Positions 13,402 through 15,097 of a stretch of DNA of 15,097 bases are shown piece by piece. Source of the stretch: Actinomycetes bacterium (lineage in GTDB: Bacteria; Actinomycetota; Actinomycetes; Mycobacteriales; Micromonosporaceae); the NCBI GenBank assembly GCA_023437285.1, contig JAEZGP010000205.1:1-15097 (forward strand), read 5' to 3'. Position numbers and translations under genes: made by a program. The notes below the pieces were generated by a model, which saw only the letters and a list, made by a program, of their open reading frames with translations, did no database searches and was not told the origin of the DNA. The stretch's first letter is position 1. The number at the start of each line of letters is the position of its first letter.

Positions 13402-14088
13402 TCAAGGCCGGTTCAGCGCCGCGCGCAGGCTGAACCAGGACAGGGCAGCCACCAGGGCGACCTGCAGCAGGTACCCGATCATGTTGACCGCCCGGCCGAG
13501 TTGCTCAGCCGGAAGCGCCACGAAGATGACGATGTAGACGATGCCGGTGATCGACAGCCAGCGCGGTACGGCCCGCGCGATCAGTGTTCCGACGAGGGCC
13601 AGCAGGACTCCGAGCGCGATCGCTGCCTGGCTGCCGATGATGGCCGGGATCAGCATGTCGAGGTGCTCGTTCAGGGTCTCGAAGAGCGCACGGCCCTCGG
13701 CCTCCGGCATGACCACGGGATCGGCCGCGTAGGCGAACGGGAGTACCTCGGCGGTGATCACGATGGCGAAGACGATCCCGCCGACACCAGCCAGGAGCGC
13801 GCCGATCAGGTTCAGCGCGCCGCTCCGGCCCCGGGCCAGCAGGGCAATGAAGATGGCGAACGCGACCCATGACACCGCGTAGCCGGGACCGCCGAGGTAG
13901 AGGTTCATCGGCCAGTACGCCCCGCCGAGCGACTTGACGTCGTCGAAGCGGATCGTGCCGTCGAACGGCGGCTCCCAGAAGGCGAAGAACGTTCTCCCGG
14001 CGAGCGAAACGAGCAGGAGGATGAAGAGTCCGACGAGTGCGATCCGAGCCCAGCGGAGGTTCGTCGACGTTGGGTGCGGCGATGTCAC
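13402..14088 (-). CDS. Six-TM integral membrane protein of unknown function
   Basis: 228 residues with about six predicted helices (roughly 16-35, 67-86, 91-116, 147-171, 177-195, 203-222). Extracytoplasmic loops include TFFAFWEPPFDGTIRFDDVK and LPFAYAADPVVMPEAEGRAL. No charged transport motif or enzyme signature is recognised. The GTG start at 14088 is supported by AAGGAG 9 bases upstream. It lies 120 bases downstream of the LuxR-type gene on the same strand, separated by a hairpin, so it may be partly co-transcribed with or controlled by that regulator (inference). Confidence 0.85.
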   Translation of the reverse strand: MTSPHPTSTNLRWARIALVGLFILLLVSLAGRTFFAFWEPPFDGTIRFDDVKSLGGAYWPMNLYLGGPGYAVSWVAFAIFIALLARGRSGALNLIGALLAGVGGIVFAIVITAEVLPFAYAADPVVMPEAEGRALFETLNEHLDMLIPAIIGSQAAIALGVLLALVGTLIARAVPRWLSITGIVYIVIFVALPAEQLGRAVNMIGYLLQVALVAALSWFSLRAALNRP

Positions 14089-14111
14089 GGCAGGTGGCTC
14101 CTTTGGACGGT

Positions 14112-14133
14112 GGGCGACGCGAACGCGTCGCCC
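14112..14133 (-). terminator. Hairpin between the LuxR-type gene and the membrane-protein gene
   Basis: GGGCGACGC (14112-14120) pairs with GCGTCGCCC (14125-14133) around a GAAC loop (GTTC on the minus strand). It lies about 75 bases after the LuxR-type stop and just before the Shine-Dalgarno of the next gene, so it could terminate or attenuate read-through. Confidence 0.55.
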
Positions 14134-14208
14134 TCACCGTCGCCGCCGGCAGGCGTCGCGGCATCGGCCTTAGCACCTATCTTTGCGTGAGGCCGGCCTG
14201 AGCAGGCG

Positions 14209-15097
14209 TTATGCGCCGCGCTGGCCCGCGTCGGCGCGCTCGAGCCAAATCCGCGCGGCCTGGACGCGGCGGTTCGTCTCGGCGTCGGGCGAGAGCCCGA
14301 GCTTGACGAAAATCGATCGCAGGTGGGCGTCGACGGTGCGCTCGGATACGACGAGTTGGGCGGCGATCCCGGCGTTGCTCGCGCCCTCGGCAAGAGCGGC
14401 CAGCACCTCGGCCTCGCGCGCGGTGAGGCCCGGAACGGGCGTCGGCCCGGTGTCCACACGTCGGTCGGGCGGCTGCGGCGCCTCGGCCGGGCGGGCCGGC
14501 GTGGTCGAGGCCGGGCGTGCGGGCGTGGTCGCGGCGGGCGGGGCCGGGGCCAGCACCGAGATGAGCCGCCCGGTCCCGTGCCAGACACCGACGGCGGCCG
14601 TAAGCGTGATCACTGCGACGAGGATCGCGACCGGCGTCGCGCCGAGTCCGAGGCCAGGGGAGGCGACGAGCGTCCCGAGCCCGGTCACGGCGAGGCCGGC
14701 GGCGACGAACCCGACGCCCCGCACCGCGGACGCCAGGTGGCCTGGCGCCACGGCGCCTCGGGCGGCCAGTACGGCGCAGGCCGCGCTGAACAGGGCAGCG
14801 ACGGAAAGCGCGACAAGGAAGGCGACCGAGCCCAGCGACGGATCGACGGCGCCGGGGTCCCGCGCAACCGCGAGCAGGAGGCAGAAGCTCACGGTGAGCG
14901 GGGCGGCGGTGGCACCGGCCGCCGCGCATCCGAGCCGGCCGCGGGCCGTCCCCTGGGAGCCGAGCGCGGCCCGCCACAGCGAGGCGGGGATCAGCAGCAA
15001 CGCCACGGCACCGAGCAGGGTGACGACCCCGCCGAGTGGCGCGAGCGTCGTCTGCCATGACTCGGGTGCGATGGTCGGCAGGCCGGTGAACGGCTCG
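14209..15097 (-). CDS. Membrane-associated LuxR-type transcriptional regulator (5' end beyond window)
   Basis: The frame is open to the window edge (first visible residues EPFTGLPTIAPESW), so the true start is outside; GTG at 15006 is only an internal candidate. About 296 codons are seen. The N-terminal two thirds is hydrophobic, with several transmembrane helices (for example VVTLLGAVALLLIPASLW, VAFLVALSVAALFSAACAVL, ATPVAILVAVITLTAAVGVW). A Pro/Ala/Thr-rich linker follows, then a LuxR/GerE helix-turn-helix: LTAREAEVLAALAEGASNAG, IAAQLVVSERTVDAHLRSIF, VKLGL. The recognition helix is SERTVDAHLRSIF. It resembles one-component membrane regulators that sense at the membrane and bind DNA through the C-terminus. 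The signal and targets are unknown; the adjacent six-TM gene is a candidate target. Confidence 0.88.
   Translation of the reverse strand, partial: EPFTGLPTIAPESWQTTLAPLGGVVTLLGAVALLLIPASLWRAALGSQGTARGRLGCAAAGATAAPLTVSFCLLLAVARDPGAVDPSLGSVAFLVALSVAALFSAACAVLAARGAVAPGHLASAVRGVGFVAAGLAVTGLGTLVASPGLGLGATPVAILVAVITLTAAVGVWHGTGRLISVLAPAPPAATTPARPASTTPARPAEAPQPPDRRVDTGPTPVPGLTAREAEVLAALAEGASNAGIAAQLVVSERTVDAHLRSIFVKLGLSPDAETNRRVQAARIWLERADAGQRGA

Noticed and set aside
13369..13872. Plus-strand frame opposite the six-TM protein
   Set aside because: Its Arg/Asp/Glu/Gln/His-rich translation is the expected antisense of hydrophobic membrane codons.
14323..15060. Plus-strand frame opposite the LuxR-type gene
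   Set aside because: It is antisense to a gene with a clear helix-turn-helix and is Gly/Arg/Glu-rich without motifs.
1..15097. CRISPR array, complete insertion sequence or prophage genes
   Set aside because: No regularly spaced repeats, transposase signatures, terminal inverted repeats around a transposase, or phage structural genes were seen.

Overview
The window is high-GC DNA with strong G/C bias at third codon positions, frequent GTG starts and several apparently leaderless genes. Together with an actinobacterial-type argS-lysA pair and a DUF3105-DUF305 pair beside tRNA-Arg, this points to an actinobacterium, probably Micromonosporaceae. That placement is inference from gene order and protein style; no database search was run.

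Layout. 1-4064 is conserved core: lysA (5' part only) and argS on the minus strand, divergent from a membrane-anchored DUF3105 gene whose stop overlaps the start of a DUF305 gene (ATGA), then a strong terminator and tRNA-Arg(CCG). 4065-5417 is accessory: a leaderless Uma2-type nuclease gene, several hairpins and, at 5271-5289, a degenerate copy of the tRNA 3' end that looks like the far attachment site of an old integrated element. 5418-7858 (minus strand) holds a membrane-anchored protein of unknown function with a repetitive linker, the C-terminal remnant of a DinB/DUF664 gene and a class I methyltransferase. 7946-12110 (plus strand) holds a Nudix hydrolase, a 14-TM DHA2-type MFS exporter behind a near-perfect operator palindrome, a YjbR-like plus helix-hairpin-helix protein and an HNH endonuclease. 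12111-13401 is a visibly more A/T-rich stretch with a Cys-rich secreted protein; it is flanked by two copies of about 119 bp of the HNH gene's 3' end, the second frameshifted. 13402-15097 (minus strand) holds a six-TM membrane protein preceded by a membrane-associated LuxR-type regulator that runs off the window.

How the genes work together. lysA and argS are nearly contiguous (2 bp apart) and form an operon, as do the DUF3105 and DUF305 genes. The middle and right parts look like single-gene transcription units with their own promoters, typical of an accessory region built from small insertions, with relics (DinB tail, HNH tail, possibly a short tail behind the MFS gene) marking old rearrangements. 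No complete mobile element, CRISPR array or recognised multi-gene defence system is visible. The most unusual signals are the operator palindrome lying between two mirror-image leaderless promoters (8650-8697), the tRNA-end repeat, and the duplicated HNH tail around the Cys-rich secreted gene.
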